Shown here one piece after another: positions 20,511 through 31,965 of a stretch of DNA of 64,000 nt. Each line of letters starts with the position of its first letter. Within the stretch, counting starts at the first letter, position 1. Origin of the DNA: Lophius americanus (lineage: Eukaryota > Chordata > Actinopteri > Lophiiformes > Lophiidae); the NCBI GenBank assembly GCA_037951165.1, contig JBBDHG010000008.1, forward strand, positions 8,614,001 through 8,678,000, written 5' to 3'. Both the position numbers and the translations under genes were made by a program. Under the pieces are notes generated by a model. The model ran no database searches, was not told the DNA's origin, and saw only the letters and a list, made by a program, of their open reading frames with translations.

Positions 20511-23500
20511 TTCAAGGTTTTTATATCATCAGATGGAAGCTGCAAACTAAAAAGTCCAAACTTGCACTCTCTCCATGGTATTGATCCAAAGCACACAGAT
20601 TCTGGCCATCGATTTGCATTGCGTAGTCCACGGTTTCCCCCTGATATTCAACTATATTGTGGCTTTTAAGTGTCAGGCTGAGACACAACTGGATAAAGAA
20701 CAAGCAAGCAAAGAGTAGCATTAGGTAATTACCACTCCTCTATCGATAACCGGTCTAATAGTCTTCCAACTGACTATTTACATTAGGGAGTCGGTCCTCT
20801 TTCCGTATTGACTTTCATAAAATATATGTGTGGTAGGCTACATTAAAATCAATAAAGCCATTTAAAGAGCATTATCATTAAGATGCAGCTGGTTAAGTGT
20901 GCATGTGCAAAGGCTGGAGGAGGTGGCAATCTTGCACCGTATGATGCCTTAAACCAACATCATTTACTGCATGAATGCACCATCAGTCTGTCTGCCACAG
21001 ATGCCCACTTTCTTTCCATCCATCTCTCTATTTCCACTCTCAACTTGACTTATGTGAAAAACAGTCTGTGTGAGAGTGTATCGTGCAAGAATTTACAGTG
21101 AGAATAAATTGAACAACTGCATGATGTAGACCTGTGAGAGAAGATGCTGGTTTCAGATTTATTTCTCTCCACGGTAATTAAGGTTGGGTCTAAACTATAA
21201 TGTAAGGTACCACTGACTACCAATTCATGCTAAGCCAGTCAGCGCCGCATTTCAATACCTTAGATTGCTGTTGGGCAATTAATCAAAAATAATCTAAACC
21301 GACAGTTTCTTCCTCATGTCAATTAATTTGATTAGTACACTCCCCCATCCATGTATTCATGAAATGTCCCTTAACACCTGTTTTCCATGATATGGCTGCT
21401 CACTGCTTCCAGCGTGGTCAAGAGGACATGAATGCAAATACTGTCTGTGTCTGTGTCTGTCTGTTCAGCAATTTGCAGCCACTTCTGGTGAGGCAGAAAA
21501 ATGTCGGTGTATTAGAGCTTTACATTGCACTGCATTGACGATGAGTGGTACTTTTGAAAAAAATGCTTCGAGACAGCATATCTTTTCATATTTGATCAGA
21601 AATGAGAGAAATGTGCCATTTGAGTATTCGATGACATTAGCTGAACATTTTTACAAGGATGCTAAAATCAACATTTAAGTGTGACTGAAATCTGAGGATT
21701 GAACCAATTGTACATTAATTGCACACTATTTACAGGAAAACATTCCAGTATTAAGCCACTACGGTAATAACAACAACATGGCAGACAGGTGATTGCTGTG
21801 TTTCTCTTTCCTTTTGGATGGGAAATCTTCAAGGGCGTATGACTGCAAAAAAGTTGTAGCTACACAGTTGTGGATTTTGTCCTCAGCTTGGAGTATAAGG
21901 AGCCAGACCTTGAGCTGCCTCCAAAATTTGAAGACATTTTATTTTCCTCTTCTTTGGTTAACTGCTTTAAGCTATTTGACTCGGAAATGGGGCGGCAGCA
22001 CATAGCAGGATTGTAGACGGATGTCAGGTCTGTGTGGGTATAACCGTCCTTACACATTCTGATCGTTCAAATACCTGCTGCTCTCTGCTGCCCCACCCCA
22101 TCTTATACCTCTGACAGTGGGATTCTTCTTTACAGGAAGAAACCTGTCTGCCCTCAAACTAGAGGGGCGCCCATCCAGACCAACTTAATTAACACAAGCT
22201 GACATTATAATTGACATGACTTGCAGCATGAAAGATTAGAAACTGATCAGGGATGTTTTGATTATTTTTTTTTTTTTTAAATTGATGTGTGTTGATTGCC
22301 CCCAGGCAATATGCTGTCCGGCGGCAACGCTCAAGTTGCCCATAGCTAAATCCGCTTCTTGTTATAGGTTTAACAAAAAAAAATAAACCTACCATCTTGT
22401 CCCCGACAGCAATTGAATGTACCCAAAATGACAATAGAATGTTTTTAATTAAATTTTTTTGGAGGGTAAGACAATCAGCCAGACATGTCAGATTATTTGG
22501 TATGCGCTGCACTCATTCTCTTTTTTATTTTATGTCACAACTTTTCAACTTCCATGGTTCTTCTGAGGGCCCTTTTACTTTACTATTGTCCAAATAAGTA
22601 CTAAATTTGTGAAGACCTTCATTACCTCTACTACAGATTTTGGTTTGCTGGTTGTTTCTATTTGTATTTTGCAACTATGAAATACAAAGTGCAAATAGTA
22701 GTAACATAATATAATAGGGCAATTTTAAACATATCCAGTAATTATGCTTAAAAAAACTGAATGAGTTTCTTTTTGGTGGGTTGGTGCAGTGGTCGGGCAC
22801 TTTCAACAGACGTGTGCACTCACTCGTCACTTTTGGTCTCTGAAAGACTAAAATTGTGCACACACACCTGGAGTCCATATTGGAGACCCTCATCTTGGTA
22901 AACTGCTTCTTGATTCTTATTAGTGATGTAACTGTGAAACCTTATTTAAATATTTCTCAATAGTAAATAAATGTACACCATCATTCAATAGTCTCTTTCA
23001 CGCAATGTTTGCATGTCTATCTTGCAGTATTGTGCACAGTACGGCTGGTTCCTGCTTTGTTTCCACCCTTAGTTGTAGCGGAACACACTGACCTGTCAGT
23101 TTGATCAATGTGCAGACATTTCAGACGGGCTCAGCTGCACGACTGATACAGGACTCAATACATCCCCCCTACCATCCACCATCTATCTCTCTACTCATTT
23201 GACACTGTATTAACTCTCACCTGAGTTCTGCCACTCTCATCATGCAACAGCCTGCCACCTGAGTCCATTCTTTCCTCTCAAGCTCACCTTAGAGCATCAT
23301 CAGTCGTTGTCCTTTCCTTTCCTTCAATCTACAGCACTTACAGACGGATGATAACAGATTTATTCACCACTCAGACTGACTGACTGGATTTTGTGTCTTA
23401 AAGGAACCTTCGGGAATGGTGCCGGAGGCCACTTGAATTTAATACACTTACCAAGTAGAAGTATGAAGGTAGTTCTTTCACTCAAAAAAGATCATTGCAA

Positions 23501-23624
23501 ATTGTCTTTTTAGACATTTAATCTACATTTGTCTATTTTATTGAAACATTCTGTGAGCTAAGACTTTGGTAAACCCATTTCAAGCATCAAAACAATTCAA
23601 CCAGATGCTTACCGGTGTGTCTTC
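20511..23624. other. unassigned DNA
   Basis: About 3.1 kb without a recognised gene or repeat family. It includes a short TGTCTG run near 21440, a T run at about 22264-22278 and several unique-looking stretches (about 20880-21110 and 21360-21560). Open frames reach 107 codons but have no motif. Confidence 0.3.
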
Positions 23625-24303
23625 ATCAGGGCCGCCCCTTATGTGCCCTAAGCGGAATTTGGCTATGGTGTCCCCCAACCCCTGTGGCTATGCGTATGTG
23701 CATGTGCACATGCATGTACAATAAACACTAAAAGGTATAACATGTGTAACATCATATTTTTTTGAGTAAATAATAAGCAAATTCTCCGAAATATAAATTG
23801 ATATTTGACCAAAAATTCTAACTTCTGAGGCCACCAATGAGTCGGTTTGCCACTCTTGTTCATCAGACATGAATGCGGTGAGCAGAAAAAAACGTTACCA
23901 ACGCTAAAAAATGATAATAAAGGCTGGGAAATACGCTGAATGTAAAGTATGAGCTATTACAGAAAATGAAAAACAAAACAGATTCATCTCTCTCATACTT
24001 CCTCTCTGCCTCTCTAATCACGCACTGTCTCTCTCTGGCGAACGCTGACTCTTCGCCTATTTCTAGCTTGCGCTCTCTCTCTGCCTATCTTTAGCTTGCA
24101 CTGTCTCCCTGCTTCTCTCTAGTGCGCGTGCGTTGCCTCTCTCCTCTCGGAGCAAACAAGCGTCTCGTTAAACATCTTGGATGTGAACCGTGTGCCCACG
24201 TTCAAATTTTATTCACACAATCTGACAATGAAACCTGACTTGGTGCCCAAGCTGTAGCCCTTCTTAGGCGTGTACTCTGCGTATAGGAAAGGGCGGACCA
24301 GCA
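23625..24303. mobile_element. hAT-like nonautonomous DNA element
   Basis: The left end 'cagggccgccccttatgtgc' is mirrored by the right end, whose complement begins 'ctggtccgccctttcc'. This cagggccgcc type of terminus, followed by 'ccctaag' and 'ggtgtcccccaacccctgtg', is common in fish hAT-like elements. The 0.68-kb body has no transposase frame and contains a CT-rich degenerate tract at about 23985-24145. An exact 8-bp target duplication is not seen, so the boundaries are approximate. Confidence 0.6.
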
Positions 24304-24840
24304 AAGAATTCCAAAACTCGAATTATACCTTCAAAACCTAATATCGCTGTGCTAGATGGGTATTAATTTGTATGTAATCAACTTTCCCCAATTTTGCAAA
24401 TAATGGGTAAGGCCTTTTAATTTTGTACATTACTGCAAATAACTGTGATTTTCCTTATCTCTGTATTAAAACGTTAATTTCCAAGGACCAGATAGTCTTG
24501 CAGTGTGATGAATTTGAAGTTGCCACGAGAGGTATCATTCTGGTTTGCCAATAAGCACTTAGTCCTCGTCACACCTCATTATGTGCAGCACTTTGTATTT
24601 TATAACTGTGCATGAAAGGAGTTCTATAATAAAGTTGAGTTACATTTCCAAACAACTAGCATCTTTTCTATTAGTCCTGATGAATTGATCTGACATCATT
24701 GGGGCATCGGGATGTTTTCTGACTACATAAATCTGCTCCAGAGACGGAGGACAGCATTCAACAATTTTTCCAATGCAAGCCGGGATATATTACATCTGAC
24801 AACTAATTTTCATTCGGTGCTGTGCAACCCATAAACAGAA
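24304..24840. other. unassigned DNA
   Basis: Nothing recognisable between the hAT-like element and the next Tc1-like element. Confidence 0.3.
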
Positions 24841-25140
24841 TATACACGGATCAGTCGAAAAATAATAACCACTAACAGGTGAAGTCAGAATAACATTGGT
24901 ACCCTCCTTACAATGACACCTGTTAGTGGGATATGGGATATACTGTACTAGGCAGCAGGTCAGCATTTGAAGTTGATATGTTGGATGTAGGGACATTTTT
25001 TCTGCATAAGGATATGAGTGACTTTGACAGGGACCAAATTGTGACTTGGTCAGACCATCTCCATAACGGCAGGTCTTCTTGGGCATTCCTGGCCTGCAGT
25101 TCCTAACTAAGTGGTCTATGGGGGACATCATAGGAATTTA
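24841..25140 (+). mobile_element. Tc1-like element T3b, left part
   Basis: The terminus 'cacggatcagtcgaaaaata' and 'ctaacaggtgaagtcagaat' is a good match to the T3 family end. Next come 'acctgttagtgggat', the start of the transposase (residues KDMSDFDRDQIV) and 'aacggcaggtcttcttggg'. The reading frame is broken after about 40 codons. The element is interrupted near 25140 and resumes at 25597. Confidence 0.88.
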
Positions 25141-25154
25141 TACATCCCTCTCAC

Positions 25155-25592
25155 TTTAATGCATGTTACTGGATTATTGCATGTTACTAACTTGATTTCT
25201 TCCATGGAGCCTTTGTGGTTTGTCACCCTGTAACGTTACTTGGTTGGTTACTGCATCTGCTGCTGTGGACCTGCTCGATGTCCACTGATTTCAAATGCTC
25301 ATGATGATGATTACTATGATTACTCTCTCTCTTTTCAAACCCGATTGGTCATGGCAGTAGGCCGTACCCCCTGAGTCTTGGATCTGCTCAAGGTATCTGC
25401 CCGTTAAAAGGCTGTTTTTTCTCACCACTGTCGCCAAGTGCTTGCTCATGGAGGAATTTGTTGGGTCTCTGTAAATAATTACATAAAGAGTTTGGTCTAC
25501 ACCTGCTCTTTCTGGAAAGCACCTTGAGACAACTGTTTTTGTGAATTGGCGCTATATGAATAAAGATTGATTGAGTGATTGATTGATGATAT
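25155..25592 (+). repeat. GATT-tailed dispersed repeat, plus copy
   Basis: Signatures in order are 'catgttactaacttgatttc', 'gctgctgtggacctgctcga', 'cttggatctgctcaaggtat', 'ctgtcgccaagtgcttgctc', 'ggcgctatatgaataaagat' and a GATT-rich tail. It matches, in reverse, the block at 50.5-51.1 kb. The 'ggcgctatatgaataaa' ending and 4-bp tail suggest the 3' end of a LINE of the CR1/L2/Rex1 group, but no coding part is present. It sits inside T3b. Confidence 0.75.
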
Positions 25593-25596
25593 TGTG

Positions 25597-25780
25597 AACC
25601 TGGGTATCCAATGCTCACTGATATGTGTCGAGTAAAAACTCAAAACCATGTTGTCTGTAAAAACCATGTTGTCTGTTTCCATTGAAGATCTAATATAGCA
25701 TAAATTGCTGAAAAAGTTAATGCTGGTTCTGATAGAACGGTGAACACAGTGTATTGCAGAGCTGTTTTATATGAAGTGGG
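25597..25780 (+). mobile_element. Tc1-like element T3b, right part
   Basis: The T3 transposase resumes with 'gggtatccaatgctcactga' and then 'aaattgctgaaaaagttaat' and 'gctggttctgatagaacggt', a close match to the family. A direct 17-bp duplication (aaaaccatgttgtctgt, twice in tandem near 25645-25680) lies within it. The sequence fades before the catalytic region. Confidence 0.85.
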
Positions 25781-26877
25781 TTTTTTATTTATTTAGAGCC
25801 AACAAGAAGTGATGCAGATTTACATGAACGGATTTAAATGTGAGTCTTTACGTGAATGTTTTTTAAAACATATGAACCGATTACACCTATTTGCAATAGT
25901 AACCTCTATGAATATTATGTTAAAATTTCACCATGTCCTTTTGGTTTGGTGTGTTTGCCAATGTGATTATGTAATATGCTGTATATTGGATTGTTTCCAT
26001 AAAACTTGGGAGACCTGTGGGGCATAAGCCAAGAATTTATTGAATTCTGATGAAGGTATCTCGGCTCACTGTGTTTCCTCTATTTATCCTGTGCCACACA
26101 CCTTTCTCCCCTACAGACCTGATTTTCCCCTTCTCATCAGGCAGCAATATATAAACCCTACTCTCCTCCCACTCTTCGCCAAATTATTCAGCTTTCAAGA
26201 TGGTAACTTGTTATTTCTATTGATTACTGTTTCTCTTTGCATTATTGATTGGCTTTTTTCATAGATAGTCAGTCGTTTCCATGTGTTGATGCCCTCTTAA
26301 CCAACCTTCTGCTCAAGCTGTCCGTCTATGAAGGACTCGAGCCTCAGTTGAATTCATCCACTCACTGCCCCACTCATTGGTCTTCCCTTGTCCGTTCCCC
26401 CTAAAAACTACATGTAAAAAAATGAATTCATACCTGATCAAGTGCCTTTGTGCGCTTTCACACCTGTAAGACAAAATCAAGGTTCAAACCAGGATTTGAG
26501 GTTTCGTTTCATTGTGTACATTAGTATGTATGTTTCGTTTTCACGAAATTAGTATGTATGTTTCATTTTCACATTTCAATATTGCAAGTGCACAAAATAA
26601 TTCTCAAGACGTACCTGAATCGTGTAATCATCATCTATTTGGCTTCGCCTGCCTTTACTTGATGGATAGGTTTGTAGATTGGCGAGCATCTGACAAAGTC
26701 CCCTCCTCCTATATCCTCTCTATAATATTTTGATATAAAATACCTGTTCAAACTTACTAACATGATTCATATTTAACTTCTTCTGTCTTATTTTCTTTTC
26801 CTTTTTTCTATAATTGGCAGCTAAGTAAGTTAACTAAGTTAATTATTTTTCAGTGTTAAATGGTTCAAAGTTGAATC
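25781..26877. other. unassigned DNA
   Basis: No gene or transposon is recognised. 'attagtatgtatgtttc' is repeated near 26520 and 26550. Confidence 0.3.
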
Positions 26878-27247
26878 GCTGCCTTAAAATTTTGGGTTAG
26901 GCCAACTAAAAAACTTAGTTCCTTAAACTGGGAATAAATAGTTGGAGTTACAAAGGTGATCCTGAAAAAGAGGTTCCCATAACCTTTATACTGTAAGTTT
27001 AATCAACAAGTGTTTTTAGTAAGACCAACAAGACATTTCAAGTTGTGCAAAGTAAAATCTTAATTGAGCCAACAAAGAATGACAAATAACCCAACAAACT
27101 CGGACTGATATCTTGAGTTGTGCAAACATTAAAATATAAAAGTTGTTGAAACATTGTACATTGTTGAATCAATTTCGAATTTTTAGTTTTGCAAAGCTAA
27201 TAAAAGTTGGCTCAACTAAGCGTCTTTTTTATAAACTTAAGGCAGCC
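26878..27247. mobile_element. MITE with terminal inverted repeats
   Basis: The left end 'gctgccttaaaattttgggt' and the complement of the right end 'ggctgccttaagtttataaa' form imperfect inverted repeats around about 370 bp. The interior is full of 'aagttg...caact' type words, as in the fish MITEs whose ends carry 'agttgnnncaact' motifs. There is no coding capacity. It is probably mobilised by an unrelated transposase that is not present here. Confidence 0.7.
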
Positions 27248-27384
27248 ATCAATATTTACCTGACAAAATAGTATAAGAACAGTCTGAGTACATAGAAACA
27301 GCTTGAGAAGAGCAACTTTCAAGGTGGCTTTTTTTGTATAAATCCAGTTGGTATTAAAACATAATCATATGCAAACCGACATAT

Positions 27385-27645
27385 TAAAAGAACAGTTAAC
27401 CACTAAATCCAAAAAAAAAGATTTTTCCCCAGGCCACTAGTGCTATTTATCCATCATGATAGATTTGGTGTGAGTTGCAGAGTTTTGGAGATATTGGCGG
27501 TAGACATGTCGCCCTTTCTACAATATAATGGAACTAAACGGCACTCAGGTCAAGGTACTCAAAGAACCAAATAAAAAGAGGCAACTTTCAAGTGGCCATT
27601 TTGATATGAATCCACTCGATTGTACAACACTAACAAAGGCACAGC
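27385..27645 (+). repeat. fish dispersed repeat ('tagacatgtcgccc' type)
   Basis: The series 'gtgagttgcagagttttgga', 'gatattggcggtagacatgt' and 'acaatataatggaactaaac' plus 'ggcactcaggtcaaggtact' is familiar from many teleost genomes, where 'atgtctgcc...ataatggaactagatggcac' recurs. Its class is unknown to me. No coding frame belongs to it. Confidence 0.5.
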
Positions 27646-29025
27646 TGAATATGATACATATCGTGCACAAGAAAACTGCATGCAAAACAGTCTTCGTACA
27701 TAAAAAGAACGACAAGGTGTCAAAGCAACAATAGTGCTATAGATAGACTGCACACACTTTTAAGTTGCATATTATCTCCTAACTAAAAAATCAATGTACT
27801 ACAACATTATACATATCATTTTCAGAACAGCTGCATTAAGCCTTCTTGACTCTTTATTATCCGCCTTATGTGTGATGTGTATGTAGTTGGTGGGTTTGAT
27901 GTAGTTTTAGTGTGTTGACATTTGTATAAATCCAGCAGACCACGTGAAGCAGTGATAGCAGCCTTCTAAATCATCAATTTTCCATCACACTTGGCCTTGA
28001 ACCATCGTTTCGTAGTATTGAACTAGTAGTGACCACGGATGCCCAAGAAAACTTTTGGTATTAGCTATTATTAGATTAGAGGTAAGTGTGTACCTCAGTC
28101 CCTTAGGGTATGTAAATGTTAAGGCAGTACAATAGATCCATTAGTGTTGCAAATGCTTTAGCAACATCTTGCACGTTGTGGAGAATGAAGTGCTGCAAGT
28201 ATTCCAAAAAAAAACTATTTTTTGCAAGTATTCCTCGTTCCCCGCCTTCCCCTGCAACCAAAGAACATTAAGTATTAATTAAACAAGCATTTATTGCAAC
28301 TATATAAAACTATATTTACTCTCTTGTGGTGGGAAAGACTCAATAATACAAAGGTGGCATTATGACCTGCCATGAGAACATGGCATTTATCTACATAGGA
28401 AAACACTACTCTTAGATTCCTAGAAATGAGCTATTTTACAATCATTTTTATGATATAAGTTATTGTTTGTCTTGTAGTGGACTAGATCTGTTGTGTTCTA
28501 GATTTGTACTCTTCTAGAGGTAAGACCATAATTATGACCACAGTAAAACATCATATATTTTTGAGTCAATAAATCCCATGTAGAGAAAAAGCCAACAATT
28601 GTTCATCCTACCAACAGGGCTGTGTAACCATGAATAACAAATATTATATGTTTTCTGGGTTAGTAAAACAAAGCTAAAGGCCAATAAAAATAATGAGCTT
28701 TCTAGACACATCAGGAGTTATCAATGTCACCTTCAAATACTTCATCCCTAATTAGGAAAAGAAGTTTAAAAAATATACACACAGAAAGTTTTACTGCATT
28801 CTGCCATTGAGAAACTAATAACAATTAGTTGATCTGCCACTGTTAGTAATCCATACACATTATTATCAAACTATACTTACACCACTAACAAACAGCAGGC
28901 AACCTCGTCATATTTTAGCGGTTATTTAGTGTTGATGTAGTGGTGTCAAAATGTTTAAAATATAAATATTAGTAGTTTGAAGTAAACTCAGCCTCGCATA
29001 AACTTTAAGCGAAACCCACAAGAAA
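27646..29025. other. unassigned AT-rich DNA
   Basis: No gene or repeat family is recognised in about 1.4 kb. Confidence 0.3.
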
Positions 29026-29260
29026 TGGGTTCTCTCTGGGAACTCCAGCTTCCTCCCATAGTCCAAAAACATGTGATATAAGTGACACTAAAATTGCCCG
29101 TGTGTACCTTATGTCTCTTTGTGTATGTCTCTATGTGTATGTCTCTATGTGTATGTCTCTATGTTCTGCGATGAACTGGCAAATTGTCCAAGGTTTATCC
29201 CGCCTCTTGCCCCCATGACCCTGAACAGGATAAGCAGTAGATAAGGATGAATGAATATGT
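29026..29260 (+). mobile_element. AFC-like SINE, 3' portion
   Basis: The sequence runs from 'gggttctctctgggaactcc' through 'agcttcctcccatagtccaa', 'aaattgcccgtgtgtacc', 'gatgaactggcaaattgtcc', 'cccgcctcttgcccccatga' and 'aacaggataagcagtagata' to a GATGAATGAAT end. It lacks the tRNA-like head that the 2.9-kb copy keeps. It contains an internal tandem expansion, listed separately. Confidence 0.8.
29110..29167 (+). repeat. 14-bp tandem repeat inside SINE
   Basis: About four units of tatgtctctatgtg lie where related SINE copies have a single 'tgtctatgtg'-like segment. The expansion is local to this copy. Confidence 0.85.
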
Positions 29261-30040
29261 TAACAGTCTTTTTGTCAATTAGGCACCAATCTATCCATAG
29301 ATATTTATGTACAAACTTTACTTAAATAGGATTTTGTCGGCCGAACACCCTTGATTAGCTGTGATCTTTTAGAGGAAGATTCCTTCGGGAATGAGTGGCA
29401 CACAGTTTCAAAAATTTGATTCAATCACCATAAAGCGTGCTGGTAGGGGGATCACGCCAAATCAAACAGACTCATTACAGCTAACTATGCAGTTGCTCTG
29501 CTTGCTCCATTGTTCAGGCATCTATGAATAGCTAATTTTTTAAAATTGGTCCAGTATTGAATGAAAATGCTGCAGCCATGCAGCCTCTCGTCTCACGGGC
29601 AGCAACACTGTCATTATATTTCATGTGCAATACTTTTATTTTAACCAGAATTGCTCTGATTGAAAGCCACCAGACTCAATTTAAGCAACACACCCCATTT
29701 AAACTTGACAGAAACAAAATACAACTCACCAAAAGTTTCTTTGTTAATTTTTCCACTGATCAGGTCCAAGAAACTTAAAGATGCTTAATTTAACGTGTTA
29801 TATGTAAAATATCTGGAATGTGACAGGAAGGTCAGATATCTGAGAGGCAAAGGAGAAACTGTTAAGGGTAGTAGCCATGCACCTTAAAGTGGGGAGCTTT
29901 TGGAGCTCAACCTGGTGTGACGTTATAAATATATACACTTACAAGCAGTATATATATTTTCTCAAGAGACTTCAAAGGCTCAGTAGGAATGCCTAACGTA
30001 GAGTCTAATGGTAAAAATGATGGTGACGATAATATTAATG
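29261..30040. other. unassigned DNA
   Basis: Nothing is recognised. The 73-codon plus-strand frame near 29557 has no motif. Confidence 0.3.
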
Positions 30041-30226
30041 TTAAAAATAATTACAAAAAAATACCTTAACAGTCCTGTGAAGCCACTGGAGAGTTGGTTG
30101 TAAAAGTTCCTCAATATAGTTTAAATCCTGTTCCTTTGGTGGACCTCTGCCATCTTGTAAGGCTTTTGTTCTGCGCTTCAGGTCAAGCAATCTTCTTTTG
30201 CAGACTAAAAGTGTACGTTTGGACAC
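30041..30226 (-). CDS. possible exon or coding relic, unidentified
   Basis: A 61-codon minus-strand open segment has an unusually protein-like composition for this window. It is basic and leucine-rich with a possible helical stretch: RTLLVCKRRLLDLKRRTK, then GPPKEQDLNYIEELLQ, then TLQWLHRTVK. At the end of that phrase the DNA reads AAG followed by GTATTT, a fair splice-donor match, so coding could stop at the VK residues. Upstream the frame hits a stop, though a neighbouring frame (KLGRKETSFEI) is also protein-like, which would suit a decayed gene or an intron boundary. I do not recognise the protein. It could be a host exon, a pseudogene or the edge of an unknown transposon, or it may be chance. 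Confidence 0.25.
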   Translation of the reverse strand: MSKRTLLVCKRRLLDLKRRTKALQDGRGPPKEQDLNYIEELLQPTLQWLHRTVKVFFCNYF

Positions 30227-30424
30227 ACCAACAGAACTGATAGACTTGGATCTTAAATCTCAAATGAGGTTTCTTTCCGTCCCAGTTTGATTTCATGACT
30301 GGAGTTTTGTAGAAAGCCACTGCTGCTCTCCTTTCAAGACTTTGAGTTTGCCATTATCCCACTTACTGTGTTGTTGCAAAGGCTACATTTATGCCACATC
30401 AGAGATTGCAAATGAGATGCAAAT
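30227..30424. other. unassigned spacer
   Basis: This short interval separates the possible exon from the RTE relic. On the minus strand it may include a decayed upstream part of the open segment. Confidence 0.3.
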
Positions 30425-31625
30425 CAGCGGAAACTGCATTCTTCATTCCTCTTCTCTCCATTACATACTTCCACCTCTCCAGATTTTTTTCCAGCTGTTC
30501 CCTGCTTTCACTACAGATCCCAATGTCATCTTCAGCTTGAATCCATCCATGCCTCCTACTGACAACTCTTACATACTTTCCGGTCACTCCGAACTTCCTC
30601 ATAACAATAACACAATTTTCCCCTTGGCACTCTGTTGTACACTTTCCATAAGTCCACAAAGACACAATGAAACTCTTTCTGGCTTTTACTTTACTTCTCC
30701 ATCAGCACTCTCAAAGCAAAAATCAAATCTGTAGTGCTCTTTCTTGGCATGGAACCACTCCATACCAAATACCTTGGTATGACCATGTCTCCCTTATCAC
30801 ATTTGCTTTGGTTGCCCAGTTATTTGACAGTTCTTCACTATCCCTGAGAGACTGTCTCAACCCCTCCCTGAAGTTCCCACAGCAGTCTTCCGTCCTCAGC
30901 TTCCACCATTTGATCTTCTGATCTACCTTTGGGTACAATCTTTTGTAACACCAGTTATCCTATATACTTCCATTCAATTCTGTCTTGCTTTGTTCTCCCC
31001 TGTTACCACCTCGTAGTCTCCAATCTCTTTCAGGTTGCATCTTGTGTATAGGATGTAGTCCACCTGGAGTCTCCTACCTCCACTGTTATATGCCCCCCTG
31101 TTACCCCCTTCATTTCATCTGTTCCCTTCATCCAAATGATCATTGAAGGCTGCTCCAACCAACACTCTCTCACCCCTGTGGATAATCTCCATCACTTCAT
31201 CCAACTCACTCCAGCAATTCTCTTTCTGTTCCAATTCACAACCAACTTGTGGTGCATAAGCACCAACAACGCTCATCATCATATCTCCAATTTTATCTTC
31301 ATACTCATCACTCTTTCTGAAAATCTCTTCATCTCCAGAAGACTCATCAGATATTCCACCCTCAGGATCGACCTACCCCATTTAACCTCCCATTAACTCA
31401 TTGAGAGTAGTTTGTACTCTCCCCAAATGCTTTAAGCCTTTCTGCCTTTCCACCTGGTCTCTTGGACACACAGTTTATCCACTTACCTCCGCTCCATCAT
31501 ATCAGCTAGTTCTCTACCTTTCCTGTCATTGTGCCAACATTTAAAGTTCCTACTTTCACCCCTACAGGGCGGCCTTTCCTCAGTGTTCGCTGTTTCCTGG
31601 CACGTCATATAGTCGTTGAGCTTGC
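30425..31625 (-). mobile_element. RTE-type LINE relic R3
   Basis: Read on the minus strand, it opens near 31625 with the start of the endonuclease protein (VGTLNVGTMTGK, CVQETRWKG). It passes the endonuclease body (ERVLVGAAFND-like and the VVDYILYTR-like end) and the linker (QKIKWWKLRTEDC, LSNNWATKANVIRET). It then skips forward to the RKFGVTGKYVRVV and SESREQLEKNLERWKYV region of reverse transcriptase. The FADD catalytic motif is degraded to AEDD, and a large part of the reverse transcriptase and the whole 3' end are absent. Fragmented frames make it inactive. It is the same family as R1, R2 and R4. Confidence 0.88.
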
Positions 31626-31774
31626 TGAGTTGAACAAGTTCGGCCTTGGTGGAAGTGAGCTCTCTCTAGTCGAACTTTTAATTTTAAAATCCTATTCATA
31701 ACAGCTCCATGTCCTGAGGTTAAAAGCTTTCCGGCATATATTGAAAGAATTTTCAGGGATTTTCTCCAAGTATC
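31626..31774. other. 5' edge of R3 and short unassigned segment
   Basis: 'agttcggccttggtggaagt' followed by 'gagctctctctag' is a short motif seen in several fish repeats. It may be R3's flank or part of another element. Confidence 0.35.
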
Positions 31775-31965
31775 AGTGAGGCCTAAGCCTGATACTGGGT
31801 GTTCCAGTTCACCCCAAAGGCGTTAGATGGAGTTGAGTTCCGGGCGATGTCGAGGAAAGTCAATATTTAAACTCAAGACTTAAGTTTGACGCAAACGTTT
31901 TCAAAAAACATCTCTGTATGTTGTAGCATCACAATTACAACTAAGACTAAAAAAAATCTAGATTT
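31775..31965 (-). mobile_element. Tc1-like transposase fragment T4
   Basis: On the minus strand the segment encodes a decayed version of the motif around the last catalytic region of Tc1-type transposases, with LDFPRHRPELN followed by a stop and RLWGELE where families have LDWPAQSPDLN and HLWDELE. The plus-strand text, 'ggtgttccagttcacccc' and 'aaggcgttagatggagttga', is the usual antisense form seen in fish genomes. The family differs from the other Tc1-like elements in this window, and only about 190 bp survives. Confidence 0.7.
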
